A DNA stretch of 64,000 bases from Janibacter cremeus (GTDB lineage Bacteria > Actinomycetota > Actinomycetes > Actinomycetales > Dermatophilaceae), in NCBI RefSeq assembly GCF_029395675.1, contig NZ_CP115184.1:682001-746000 (forward strand), written 5' to 3'. Positions 14,944 to 23,997 of this stretch are shown here, in pieces. The notes beneath the pieces were generated by a model. The model was not told the origin of the DNA, made no database searches, and saw nothing but the letters and a program-made list of their open reading frames with translations. Position 1 is the stretch's first letter. Each line of letters begins with the position of its first letter. A program made the translations under genes and the position numbers.

Positions 14944-16514
14944 TGTATCTCACCACCGCACAGAACGACCGCGCCTGCGGCGTCATCCTCGGCTCGGCCG
15001 TGGGTGACGCCCTGGGCGCCGGCTACGAGTTCGGCTGCGCGCCGATCGGCACCGATGGACCCGAGATGATCGGCGGCGGCCTCGGTGGCTTCGCGCCGGG
15101 GGAGTGGACCGATGACACCTCCATGACCTGGGCGATCGCGGAGGTCGCAGCGAAGGGGGCGGACCTCACCTCCCCGGAGGCGCTCGACGACATCGCTCGC
15201 GGCTTTCTCCGCTGGTACGACTCCCATCCGCCGGACATCGGCATGCAGACCAGCAGCGTCCTCGGCGCTGTCTCACGCATGCTCCCTGAGGAGCTTGCGC
15301 AGCAAGCGTCTCGAAGGGAGGGAACCGAAGCCTCGAAACCAGGCACCCCACTGCTCCCTGAGGAGGTCGCCCCGCGACCGTCTCGAAGGGAGAACACAGG
15401 CGCCCTCGCGGCAAGAATGACCCAAGCCGCCACCAGGCTCCACGAGCAGACCGGCCACACCGCCGGTAACGGGTCCCTCATGCGCACGAGTCCGGTCGCC
15501 CTCGCCCACCTCGGCGACCCTGCGGCGATCGTCGAGGCAGCGACGGCGATCTCCGCCCTGACCCACACCGACCCCCGCGCCGGCGAAGCCTGCGCCCTCT
15601 GGTCGCTCGCCATCAACCACGCCGTCCTCGAGGGCGAATTCGATCTCCGGGCCGGCCTCCAGCACCTCCCCGCAGAGGCCCAGGCGTTCTGGGCCGCTCG
15701 CATCGACCAAGCCGAGTCCCAGGACCCGTCGACCTTCACCCCCAACGGCTACGTCGTCAGCGCGTTGCAGGCGGCGTGGTCGGCGATCCACCACACGCCG
15801 GTCCCGAACGAGATGGCGTGCCTGCACCTGCAGCACACCCTCGACACCGCGATCCGGATCGGTAACGACACGGACACCGTCGCGGCGATCGCCGGCGGTC
15901 TGCTCGGTGCTCGGTGGGGCGCCTCGGCGGTTCCCGCGGCCTGGCGTCGGATCGTCCACGGCTACCCGGGCCGCACGGCGGAGAATCTCGTCGAGCTCGC
16001 CTTCCTCGCGACGCGCGGCGGTGAGCCCAACGGGTACGGCTGGCCCGGCTGCGAGTACATCCCGTACTGGCAGGCCCACCGGCCCGTCCTCGTGCAGCAT
16101 CCCTTTGACGAAGGGGTCTGGCTCGGCAACGTCAAGGCGCTCGACGACCTGCCGCAGGAGATCACCGCCGTGGTCAGCCTCTGCCTTACTGGCTCGAAGC
16201 AGGTCCCGGCGGGCGTGCTGCAAGTGCCCTTCCGTCTCATCGACGAGCCAGCGCCGGAGTCGAATCTCAACCTCGAGCTCGTCATCACTGACGCGGCCCG
16301 GACCGTGGCCGATCTGCGAGCCGAAGGCCACCACGTCCTCATCCACTGCGTGGCCGCCGAGTCGCGAACCCCCACGGTGGGCATCGTTTACGCCATGCTC
16401 TGCGGTATGGACGTGGAGACAGCGACGGAGGGGGTCTGCTCGGCTCTGCCAGCGGCCTCGCCCAACCGGGGTTTGCGGCGGCACCTGGAGAACTGGGAGT
16501 TTGAGAATGACTGA
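14943..16514 (+). CDS. ADP-ribosylglycohydrolase fused to a dual-specificity phosphatase domain
   Basis: A 523-residue protein. Residues 1-360 are an ADP-ribosylglycohydrolase (DraG/ARH fold) with GSAVGDALG, EWTDDTSMT, GNGSLMRTSPVAL and NDTDTVAAIAGGLLG supplying the two-metal site. Residues about 375-520 form a phosphatase domain with the CX5R loop HCVAAESRT (Cys469, Arg475). It should remove ADP-ribose from targets and dephosphorylate a product or protein. Residues about 114-153 (LPEELAQQ ... RRENTG) are absent from the normal fold and come from two REP-like DNA units inserted in frame. Operon with the YbjN-like gene, under likely NrtR control. Confidence 0.85.
   Translation: MYLTTAQNDRACGVILGSAVGDALGAGYEFGCAPIGTDGPEMIGGGLGGFAPGEWTDDTSMTWAIAEVAAKGADLTSPEALDDIARGFLRWYDSHPPDIGMQTSSVLGAVSRMLPEELAQQASRREGTEASKPGTPLLPEEVAPRPSRRENTGALAARMTQAATRLHEQTGHTAGNGSLMRTSPVALAHLGDPAAIVEAATAISALTHTDPRAGEACALWSLAINHAVLEGEFDLRAGLQHLPAEAQAFWAARIDQAESQDPSTFTPNGYVVSALQAAWSAIHHTPVPNEMACLHLQHTLDTAIRIGNDTDTVAAIAGGLLGARWGASAVPAAWRRIVHGYPGRTAENLVELAFLATRGGEPNGYGWPGCEYIPYWQAHRPVLVQHPFDEGVWLGNVKALDDLPQEITAVVSLCLTGSKQVPAGVLQVPFRLIDEPAPESNLNLELVITDAARTVADLRAEGHHVLIHCVAAESRTPTVGIVYAMLCGMDVETATEGVCSALPAASPNRGLRRHLENWEFEND
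15282..15392 (+). repeat. Two REP-like 39-base palindromic units inside a coding sequence
   Basis: Units at 15282-15320 and 15354-15392 share outer arms CTCCCTGAGGAG and GTCTCGAAGGGAG, but carry different inner hairpins: GCTTGC-GCA-GCAAGC and GGTCGC-CCC-GCGACC. Both arms of each inner stem differ together, so base pairing is preserved. Unit starts are 72 bases apart, a multiple of three. The second unit's core recurs twice at 57.83 kb, in opposite orientation. Between the units, GAAGCCTCGAAACCA matches the second repeat family at 31.8 kb. Confidence 0.8.
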
Positions 16515-17907
16515 CCCCGTCAATTTGGAGGTGTGGGCTGGCAGCGAGGAGCCGCTGAAGCCGTCTCCGCTGCCCTCCGTAGCGGGTTCCTCAGCCATCT
16601 TCCAGAGCTTGGCGTGGGTGTTTCGACGCGGCGATGACCAACAACGCTGGACGGCCCGTCACCTCTTGCTCCGTGCAGGCGTCTGGCTGCCGGTCGAGAC
16701 CTACCAGAAGTGGCCTGTGCTCCTGCCGTGGATGGTGCGAGACAACTCTGTCGCTCAATCCAAGACGAAGGCAGCGCACACGGGGAAGGACCTGATCAAG
16801 ACGGCTTCCTCCGGAACCGGCCTGCTGCGTTCAGACAACGCGCCTATCGGAGGCCTGAAGAAGGACCTGCCGGTCATGTGGGCGGGTGGTCTGCACGAGA
16901 CGTTCAAATCGAAGCCGCTCAAGGACGGTACCCATGAGTGGATGCAGTCGCACTGTTGGTCATACCTGTCTGACACGGGTCAGAGCACGGCGACGCACCC
17001 GCTGACCAACAGTTTCGTACCGAACCTCGTGTGGCTACCTCACGCGATGGGCAGGCTCACGGACGACGAACGACTGGTGTTCGCCGCTGAGCTGCGTGCG
17101 ATCGCGTGGGCGCGGTACCGGCACGTCGAAGTTGACCCTGCCTTCCGCGACGTGGTCGAGCAGGCATGGAGTCTCCTCGACCCACCGCTAGCGGATGACG
17201 TCCACGACGGACAGTTGGGCCGAGCCAACGAGTTTGTCGTCCCGGCGAAGTTCTACCAGTCCAAGGTCGAGAGAGTCCGCACAATCTCCTCCTACTTGGA
17301 GAAGTTGCAGTCCGGGCACGACGTGAGTGGCGTGAACCTTGCGCCGGCGGTGTACAAACAGAGCCTGGCTTCTGTGACTCCGGAGACGCGCTCCTCCCTG
17401 CAGCAGTACCTGCGCCCGTTCTCGGTGGGGGCCGAGCGGTTCGCCCTCCCTGACGAGGTGGCGTTCCACGCGAGTGGAACGTCGCAGAAGAGCCAGGGCG
17501 TCGGAGGGACTGGTGTGAGCCCCACCAAGTACACAGTCCACTCCCCGAACGGCACGGTCACTGGTTTGGCTCGCAGCCAAGCCGCCCTACGGCTTGTGCA
17601 CGAGGTGATCGCCGTGGGCGTCACCCCGGCCCAATTGCATCAGGTTCTCAAGGCGAACATCCGACACGTTCCTGGGGTCGCACACGGAGAAGCACTCTGG
17701 AAGAGCATGGCGGATGCTGGGGCACCAGCCACCATCGACAAGTGGTACGTGAATGAGCCGATCCACGACAACGGGGGCACCTGGGTCCTAAAGAAGAACT
17801 CTTGGACTCAGGAGTTGGCCGAAAAGGCATTTCCGGTCTTGGAGGAACTCTCCGACGGGCTGGTGAAGGTCACTAGCGATCCTGGTCCTGCCCAACACAT
17901 CACTTGA
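16507..17907 (+). CDS. Hypothetical 466-residue protein
   Basis: Starts at ATG 16507, overlapping the preceding stop by eight bases. The protein is soluble, with several Trp-rich stretches (WPVLLPWMV, CWSYLSDTG, WARYRHVEV) and a C-terminal segment about 370-420 (HSPNGTVTGLARSQAALRL) that looks like a small DNA- or nucleotide-binding module. No catalytic motif is evident. GC content drops from here on compared with the ADP-ribosylglycohydrolase gene, and codon choice is less biased, suggesting it belongs to the defence-like island rather than the operon it overlaps. I do not recognise it. Confidence 0.65.
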   Translation: MTDPVNLEVWAGSEEPLKPSPLPSVAGSSAIFQSLAWVFRRGDDQQRWTARHLLLRAGVWLPVETYQKWPVLLPWMVRDNSVAQSKTKAAHTGKDLIKTASSGTGLLRSDNAPIGGLKKDLPVMWAGGLHETFKSKPLKDGTHEWMQSHCWSYLSDTGQSTATHPLTNSFVPNLVWLPHAMGRLTDDERLVFAAELRAIAWARYRHVEVDPAFRDVVEQAWSLLDPPLADDVHDGQLGRANEFVVPAKFYQSKVERVRTISSYLEKLQSGHDVSGVNLAPAVYKQSLASVTPETRSSLQQYLRPFSVGAERFALPDEVAFHASGTSQKSQGVGGTGVSPTKYTVHSPNGTVTGLARSQAALRLVHEVIAVGVTPAQLHQVLKANIRHVPGVAHGEALWKSMADAGAPATIDKWYVNEPIHDNGGTWVLKKNSWTQELAEKAFPVLEELSDGLVKVTSDPGPAQHIT

Positions 17908-18003
17908 CGAGGCAGGTCTGTGTAATCGAGACACCACCAAGAAGGCCCAAGGCCTTGGCCCACAAGGCTGAACATGTCGCCTACTTTGAAGGAGCTTTCA
18001 CCG

Positions 18004-19080
18004 ATGCCCGTTGAGATGAGGATGTGGCGGATCGATGGTCAGGATCCAAAGCCGCTCACGGCGGCTGCGCTTCCCACCGAGAGCGAGCTCCAAGAGTTCC
18101 TCAAGAAGGACCCGTCCTTGCTGGGCACAGCGCTGTTGGTCATCGGGAGCGAGGTCATCACCCCCTTCGGCAAGCGTCTGGACTTGTTGGCGATCGATGT
18201 CGACGGCAACCTGCATGTTCTCGAGTTGAAGCGCGACCGCACGCCGCGCGAGGTCGTCGCACAGGTTCTCGACTACGGCTCGTGGGTTTCAACACTGTCC
18301 CGCGAAGACGTCATCGACATCGCTGAGAAATACCTGGAGCATCCGTTCGAAGCAGCATTCGCCGATGTGTTCGGCGGCACGCCCCCAGACGAACTCAATG
18401 GCGAACTCCAGCTCACTGTCGTGGCATCGGTTCTGGATGTGAGTTCGGAGCGGATCGTCAACTACCTACGCGGCTTCGGCGTCCCAATCAACGCGGTGTT
18501 CTTCAAGTACATGGAGGATGAAGGCCGCCGCTACCTAGCACGTTCATGGCTAGCAACGTCTAACGACAGGTCAGCAAGTGGCATCGCGAAGTCCACATCC
18601 AAACGCGCGACGTGGAATGGACTTGACTGGTATGTGTCGTTCGGTGGCGACAGGTCGTGGGACGACGCACGCAGGTTCGGCTTCGTCTCTGCCGGGGGTG
18701 GCAAGTTCTACACGCAGACGATCCGCGCGCTGGAACCGGGCGCGCGCGTGTGGGTCAACATCCCGCAGACGGGCTACGTAGGCGTTGGCACGGTGACCGA
18801 ACCGCCCGTGCGATTCCGTGACGCGCTGGTGCCATCGACAGATGGGCCCTCGCCACTCCCGGCACAGTCCCTGTCCGGGGCCTACACGAATCGAGACGCC
18901 GAGACGGACGACGACGCGGAGTGGATCGTTCCGGTCCAGTGGATCAGCACAGTGCCGGAGGTGGATGCCTACTGGGAGAAGGGGCTATTCGCCAATCAGA
19001 ACAGCGCCTGCAGACTCCGGCAGGAGTTCACGCTCGATCGGCTGGCTAGGCGCTTCGGCGTCAACGGTCACGACGAGTGA
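18004..19080 (+). CDS. NucS/DUF91-like PD-(D/E)XK nuclease with extra C-terminal domain
   Basis: A 358-residue protein from ATG 18004, preceded by AAGGAG. Residues 25-110 form a restriction-endonuclease-like core: the metal Asp in GKRLDLLAID (Asp60) and HVLELKRDRT (Glu74, Lys76), followed by VVAQVLDYGSWV, as in NucS/DUF91 proteins. Residues about 195-350 are a separate domain with WVNIPQTGYVGVGTVTEP, resembling an EVE/PUA-like or SH3-like fold. Such proteins act in DNA repair or defence. It stands 13 bases before the giant nuclease-helicase gene, so the two probably work together. Confidence 0.75.
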   Translation: MPVEMRMWRIDGQDPKPLTAAALPTESELQEFLKKDPSLLGTALLVIGSEVITPFGKRLDLLAIDVDGNLHVLELKRDRTPREVVAQVLDYGSWVSTLSREDVIDIAEKYLEHPFEAAFADVFGGTPPDELNGELQLTVVASVLDVSSERIVNYLRGFGVPINAVFFKYMEDEGRRYLARSWLATSNDRSASGIAKSTSKRATWNGLDWYVSFGGDRSWDDARRFGFVSAGGGKFYTQTIRALEPGARVWVNIPQTGYVGVGTVTEPPVRFRDALVPSTDGPSPLPAQSLSGAYTNRDAETDDDAEWIVPVQWISTVPEVDAYWEKGLFANQNSACRLRQEFTLDRLARRFGVNGHDE

Positions 19081-19093
19081 GGCTGAGCCACGC

Positions 19094-22000
19094 ATGTTCC
19101 TCATCGATGACAAACTCCACTGGAGCGCGTCCGACCTCATCACCGCGGCGGAGTGCGAGTATGCGCTGCTGCGGAGTGTCGACGACGTTCTAGGGCGGTC
19201 GCCGAAGGTTGCCGCCGCCGAGGATCCCCTCCAGGCACACATCGCCCGGCTTGGCATCGCGCACGAGGAGCGCATCCTCACTTCTTGGCAGCAAGATCGC
19301 GATGTCGCGGTCCTCGACCACGTGCCGGCCCCTTTCTCGCGGGGTGGCATTGATTCCGCCAGATCGGTGACGCTCGCGGCCTTCCGGTCCGATACAGACG
19401 TGCTCTACCAAGCGACCTTCTGCGACGGTGAGTTCTTCGGTTACGCCGACTTCGTCGAGCGTGTCGACGACGGGTGGCGGGTGTGTGACGCCAAGATCGC
19501 GCGTTCCGCCAAGCCCAAGGCCCTCATCCAGCTCGGTGCCTACGCCGACCAGATCCAGCGCGCCGGTTTGCCGCTGTCCTCCACGGTCTCCCTGCTGCTT
19601 GGTGACGGCGTGCGGGCGGATTTCCCGGTGGCCGACGTGCTGCCGGTCTTCGAGGAGCGAAGGGAGCGACTGCGCGCCCTCATCGCGGAACACCGGGCCC
19701 GTGGAGTTGCCGTCACCTGGGGCGACGACCGCTATGTCGCGTGCAACCGCTGCCCCGAGTGCGAGCGAGCGGCCACGGACGCCAATGACCTGATCCTCGT
19801 CGCGGGGCTGCGCACGGAGCAGCGGCGCAAGTTCCGGTCGTGTGGCGTCCATGCGGTCGGCGAGCTCGCATCCGCGACAGCATCCCCCGCGGGCATGAGG
19901 CAGGCGACCTTCGACCAGCTCCGCTCCCAGGCGGCCATGCAGTGGCGGCAGATGCAGGCGGGGGGCGACGTGAGCTACGAACTCATCGACGGTGCGGCCA
20001 AGACACTCAGCCGGCTCCCGGCGCCGTCACCCGGAGACCTGTTCTTCGACTTCGAGGGCGACCCCCTCTATGACGAGGGCGACCCCACCCGGGCCGGTCT
20101 GGAGTACCTATGGGGCGTACTCGACACCGATGAGGTCTACACGGCGACCTGGGCCCACTCCGTGGCCGAGGAGCGAGAGGCCTTCGTGACCTTCATGGAC
20201 GACCTCGCCGCACGCAGGTCCGCCGATCCCGATATGCACGTCTACCACTACGCCCCCTACGAGACGACGGCTCTCAAGCGTCTCGCGATGAGGTACCAGA
20301 CCAAGGAGAAGGAACTCGACGACCTGCTTCGCTCCGAGGTCTTCGTGGACCTGTACGCGACGGTGCGCGGATCCGTCAGGGTCTCTCAGCCCTCCTACAG
20401 CATCAAGAAACTCGAGCCTCTCTACATGGGCGACCAGCTTCGCGAGAGCGACGTCGCCGACGGCGCCGGGTCCATCGTGGCCTATGTCGAGTACCGCGAC
20501 CTGCGCGAGACCGACACCCTAGAGGCAGACCGGCGACTGGTCTCCCTCGCCGACTACAACGAGTACGACTGCCTCTCCACCCTGCGCCTACGCGACTGGC
20601 TCCTCGAGCGGGCTGCCGAGGCCGGCGTGCGCGATCAGATCGGTCCACGCGCCATCGATGAGCAGGGGGAGGAGCTCTCGGAGCACGACCCCCTCTTCGT
20701 CACCCTCATGGCTCGGTCCGGCCCGGAGCAGCGCCTGGATCGCACTGCCGAGGAACAGGCCTACGCGATGCTGGCGACATCTCTCGACTACTACCGTCGA
20801 GAGCGCAAGCAGTTCTGGTGGGAGCACTTCGAGCGTCTCAACCATCCCATCAGCGAGTGGTCAGAGAGTCGTGACGTCTTCGTCGTGGAGGCCGCCGAGG
20901 TGCTCGTGGATTGGGCAGTGCCTGAGGGGAAGGCCAAGAACCTGCGTCGCACCCTGCGTCTGGTGGGGGACTGGGCTCCTGGAAGTGCCCCGAGCGCCCA
21001 GGTGCAGGTCGTCTATCCGACACCCGCTCCGCCGAGGAGCAAGGGGCCGGAGGGCGCTCCCTTCGCCTCGGCAGCCGTGGCAGCGCTCGAGGCCGACGCC
21101 GATGACCCACGCATCGTGTTGCTCACCGAGAGCCGCCCGGCAGCGGATACCTTCGCGGATCTGCCGTGCGCACTGGTACCCGGGTTCCCTCCACAGACCA
21201 AGAGCATCGAGGAGGCCATCGCAGAGGTGGCCGAGCGTGCGGCCTCGGCCCACTCACTTCCATGCACGAGTGCCCTTGACCTGCTGGCTCGCCGTACTCC
21301 GAGGCTAGATCGCGCGGGGGCGGCGCTGCCGCACCACGAGTCGCAGATCGACAACATCGTCGACGCGCTGCGCTCGATGAGCAACTCATATGTCGCCGTG
21401 CAGGGCCCGCCCGGTACCGGCAAGACGTATTCCGGCTCGCGGGTGATCAAGCGGCTCGTCGAGGAGGACGGTTGGCGCATCGGGATCGTCGCGCAGTCGC
21501 ACGCGGTCGTCGAAAACATGCTGGCCGGCGTCGTCAAGGCTGGCCTGGACCCCGCTCTCGTTGGCAAGGACAAGAAGAAGACGCAGAGCCCAAACCCGAC
21601 GTGGTCCTTGGTGGACAAAGCGTCGAACTACATCGACGAGCACGCAAACACGGGATGCGTCGTCGGGGGGACAGTGTGGGACCTCACCAACGAAAAGACG
21701 GTGCCACGTGGCAGTCTCGACCTGCTCGTCGTCGACGAAGCCGGCCAGTTCTCCCTCGCACCGACCCTTGCCGCATCGGTGGCGGCCGATCGGCTCCTCC
21801 TGCTGGGCGACCCACAGCAATTGCCGCAGGTCAGTCAGGGCACTCACGCGGAGCCCGTCGACGAGTCCGCACTTGGTTGGATCATGGGGGAGCACGACAC
21901 CCTGCCCCGAGACCATGGCTACTTCCTCGCGGAGACCTATCGGATGCACCCCGCGCTATGCGAGCCAGTCTCGGCCCTGTCCTACGACGGCGAGCTCCAG

Positions 22001-22558
22001 CCCGCGCCGGCGGCAGGGGAGCGCCGACTCGACGGGGTGGAAGCCGGCATCGGCGTCGTCTCGCTCCCGCACTCGGGTAACCGGACCCACTCGAGCGAGG
22101 AGGCCGACGCGATCGTCGCCGAGGTGCAGCGGCTGCTCGGCCGGGGGTGGACCGACCCCGATGACGCGAGTACCCCGCGGGGTCTGGTCGAAGGCGATTT
22201 CCTCGTCGTTGCGCCCTACAACGCGCAGGTCATGTGTATCCGTGAGGCGCTGGCGGGCGCGGGTCTCAGCGGAGTGCGGGTGGGGACGGTCGACAAGTTC
22301 CAAGGGCAGGAGGCCCCGGTGGTGCTCGTGTCGATGGCCGCCTCGTCCCACGGGGACGTGCCGCGGGGCATGGGCTTCCTGCTGAGTCGCAACCGGGTCA
22401 ACGTCGCGGTGTCACGAGCCAAGTGGCGTGCGGTCATCGTCCGGTCGGATGCCTTCACAGCATTCATGCCGAGCAGCGTTCAGGGTTTGCTCGAGCTAGG
22501 GGCGTTCATCGGTCTGTGTCGTCCTGATGCCCGGACGACCTCGGCCTCGACCCAATAG
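19094..22558 (+). CDS. TM0106-type RecB-like nuclease fused to an SF1 (Dna2/Upf1-like) helicase
   Basis: An 1154-residue protein from ATG 19094. The N-terminal RecB-like nuclease shows VCDAKIARSAKPKALIQL (Asp and Lys of the active site). A cysteine cluster (CNRCPEC, possibly Fe-S) follows. Then comes an RNase-H-like module beginning DLFFDFEGDPLYDEG. The SF1 helicase follows with GPPGTGKT (Walker A, 771-778), LLVVDEAGQ (Asp881-Glu882), LLLGDPQQLPQVSQG, VGTVDKFQGQEAPVVLVS and SRNRVNVAVSRAK. It should load on and degrade or process DNA or RNA ends using ATP. Related fusions are widespread in actinobacteria; a role in repair or defence is inferred from the neighbours. Confidence 0.85.
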   Translation: MFLIDDKLHWSASDLITAAECEYALLRSVDDVLGRSPKVAAAEDPLQAHIARLGIAHEERILTSWQQDRDVAVLDHVPAPFSRGGIDSARSVTLAAFRSDTDVLYQATFCDGEFFGYADFVERVDDGWRVCDAKIARSAKPKALIQLGAYADQIQRAGLPLSSTVSLLLGDGVRADFPVADVLPVFEERRERLRALIAEHRARGVAVTWGDDRYVACNRCPECERAATDANDLILVAGLRTEQRRKFRSCGVHAVGELASATASPAGMRQATFDQLRSQAAMQWRQMQAGGDVSYELIDGAAKTLSRLPAPSPGDLFFDFEGDPLYDEGDPTRAGLEYLWGVLDTDEVYTATWAHSVAEEREAFVTFMDDLAARRSADPDMHVYHYAPYETTALKRLAMRYQTKEKELDDLLRSEVFVDLYATVRGSVRVSQPSYSIKKLEPLYMGDQLRESDVADGAGSIVAYVEYRDLRETDTLEADRRLVSLADYNEYDCLSTLRLRDWLLERAAEAGVRDQIGPRAIDEQGEELSEHDPLFVTLMARSGPEQRLDRTAEEQAYAMLATSLDYYRRERKQFWWEHFERLNHPISEWSESRDVFVVEAAEVLVDWAVPEGKAKNLRRTLRLVGDWAPGSAPSAQVQVVYPTPAPPRSKGPEGAPFASAAVAALEADADDPRIVLLTESRPAADTFADLPCALVPGFPPQTKSIEEAIAEVAERAASAHSLPCTSALDLLARRTPRLDRAGAALPHHESQIDNIVDALRSMSNSYVAVQGPPGTGKTYSGSRVIKRLVEEDGWRIGIVAQSHAVVENMLAGVVKAGLDPALVGKDKKKTQSPNPTWSLVDKASNYIDEHANTGCVVGGTVWDLTNEKTVPRGSLDLLVVDEAGQFSLAPTLAASVAADRLLLLGDPQQLPQVSQGTHAEPVDESALGWIMGEHDTLPRDHGYFLAETYRMHPALCEPVSALSYDGELQPAPAAGERRLDGVEAGIGVVSLPHSGNRTHSSEEADAIVAEVQRLLGRGWTDPDDASTPRGLVEGDFLVVAPYNAQVMCIREALAGAGLSGVRVGTVDKFQGQEAPVVLVSMAASSHGDVPRGMGFLLSRNRVNVAVSRAKWRAVIVRSDAFTAFMPSSVQGLLELGAFIGLCRPDARTTSASTQ

Positions 22559-22671
22559 GACGCTCCGATCACGGATATGGGTTCGACGCGAGAGACCGAG
22601 CCATCAACTGCAGCCGCAGCCGTCAGGCCCTACCGCCAGCGTTGTCCGTTGCCCCTGAGACAATTCACGGC

Positions 22672-23997
22672 ATGAGCGAGATCGCAACCGAGCAGCGGGT
22701 GCCTACTACCGCCGAGTTTCGTCCGATTCAGTACATGGGCAACAAGTTTCGGTTCCTTGACGCGATCGACGCGGCCGTTGCTGAGGTTGCGGCGCCCGGT
22801 ACAACAGCCTGCGATCTCTTCGCCGGGACGGCCGTGGTCACACGGCGATTGGCGATGAGCCGACCAGTTCTCTCAGCAGACGTGCAGGGGTACTCTGCGG
22901 TGCTCGCACAAGCACTCACGCGACCTCGTGTCTTCGCTGGACGCGAATCAAGTTCAATACTTGAGACCGCGCGGCAATGGCAAATGGAGACCGAGAGAAT
23001 GACTCAAGATCTTCTCCATTTGGAAGACCTGGCCTTGGGGGACGCCCACACAAATCCGGCTACCTTGGCGGACATCCTCGAGCATGGTTCTCTAGCCGTC
23101 TCAGGTCGAGGTTCGCACCAGTTGGAGGATGCCAAGGCGTCTGCACGTACTGCGCTTGTCGAGCGCGGGGCCACCCTCACCCGCTACTACGGAGGCGTCT
23201 ACTTTTCATATCGCCAAGCTGTCGCACTGGACAGCCTGCGCCACGCCATTCGTATTGCAGACGGCGATGAACGAGATGCGACAGCTATCGCTGCCCTACT
23301 CGGCGTCGCAAGTGATCTCGTATCCACTGCGGGCAGCCACTTTGCCCAGCCGATTCGGCCTCGCACGGCTGCCGGCGAGTTCAAGCGGAACTGGATCACT
23401 CCGGTGATGCGATTCAGGAAGGGGCAAGCCCTGCCTGCTTTCGAGGCATGGCTTGCCAAGTACGCCTCGCTGTCGCCAACACCGTTTGATTGCACTGCAG
23501 TCCAAGCAGACTATCAGTCGACGTTGGCAACCTTGGGGTCTGAGGTCGGAGTAATCTACGCTGACCCTCCATACACGAGGGACCACTATAGCCGCTTTTA
23601 CCACGTTCTCGAGACGATTGCACTTGACGACGATCCTGGCATCACACAGGCGCAAGGTTCGTCCCAGCCGAGCAGGGGTCTGTACCGAGAGAAGCGACAT
23701 CAGTCGCCGTTCAGCATCCGCACACAGGTAACGATGGCCTTCCGTGAGCTATTTGCCAACGCGAGGCGTCTTGACGTGCCGCTGGTCTTGTCCTATTCGC
23801 CAATGAGCGCTGGGACGAAGGCGCGGCCCGAGACCCGATTGATGTCGATCGATGATCTCACGTCTATCGCATCTGAGTACTTCGCTGACGTCCGCACCAC
23901 GGTTGTGGAGTCGTCCTCGCATAGCCGATTCAATCGAGCGGACCTGAACGCTGAGATCCTTGGAGAGGCCGAAGTCCTCATTGTCGCTTCGAACTAG
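22672..23997 (+). CDS. D12-class adenine-specific DNA methylase
   Basis: A 441-residue protein from ATG 22672 (GTG 22642 also open). It carries the D12-class landmarks: QYMGNKFRFLD (20-30), a SAM-binding CDLFAGTAVVTRRL near 46-60 and VIYADPPYTRDHY with DPPY at 298-301. The product methylates adenine N6 in a target sequence, usually protecting DNA from a partner nuclease. Its stop overlaps the stop of the phospholipase-D-type nuclease on the other strand. Lower GC and freer codon use than the chromosome around it suggest acquisition. Confidence 0.82.
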   Translation: MSEIATEQRVPTTAEFRPIQYMGNKFRFLDAIDAAVAEVAAPGTTACDLFAGTAVVTRRLAMSRPVLSADVQGYSAVLAQALTRPRVFAGRESSSILETARQWQMETERMTQDLLHLEDLALGDAHTNPATLADILEHGSLAVSGRGSHQLEDAKASARTALVERGATLTRYYGGVYFSYRQAVALDSLRHAIRIADGDERDATAIAALLGVASDLVSTAGSHFAQPIRPRTAAGEFKRNWITPVMRFRKGQALPAFEAWLAKYASLSPTPFDCTAVQADYQSTLATLGSEVGVIYADPPYTRDHYSRFYHVLETIALDDDPGITQAQGSSQPSRGLYREKRHQSPFSIRTQVTMAFRELFANARRLDVPLVLSYSPMSAGTKARPETRLMSIDDLTSIASEYFADVRTTVVESSSHSRFNRADLNAEILGEAEVLIVASN

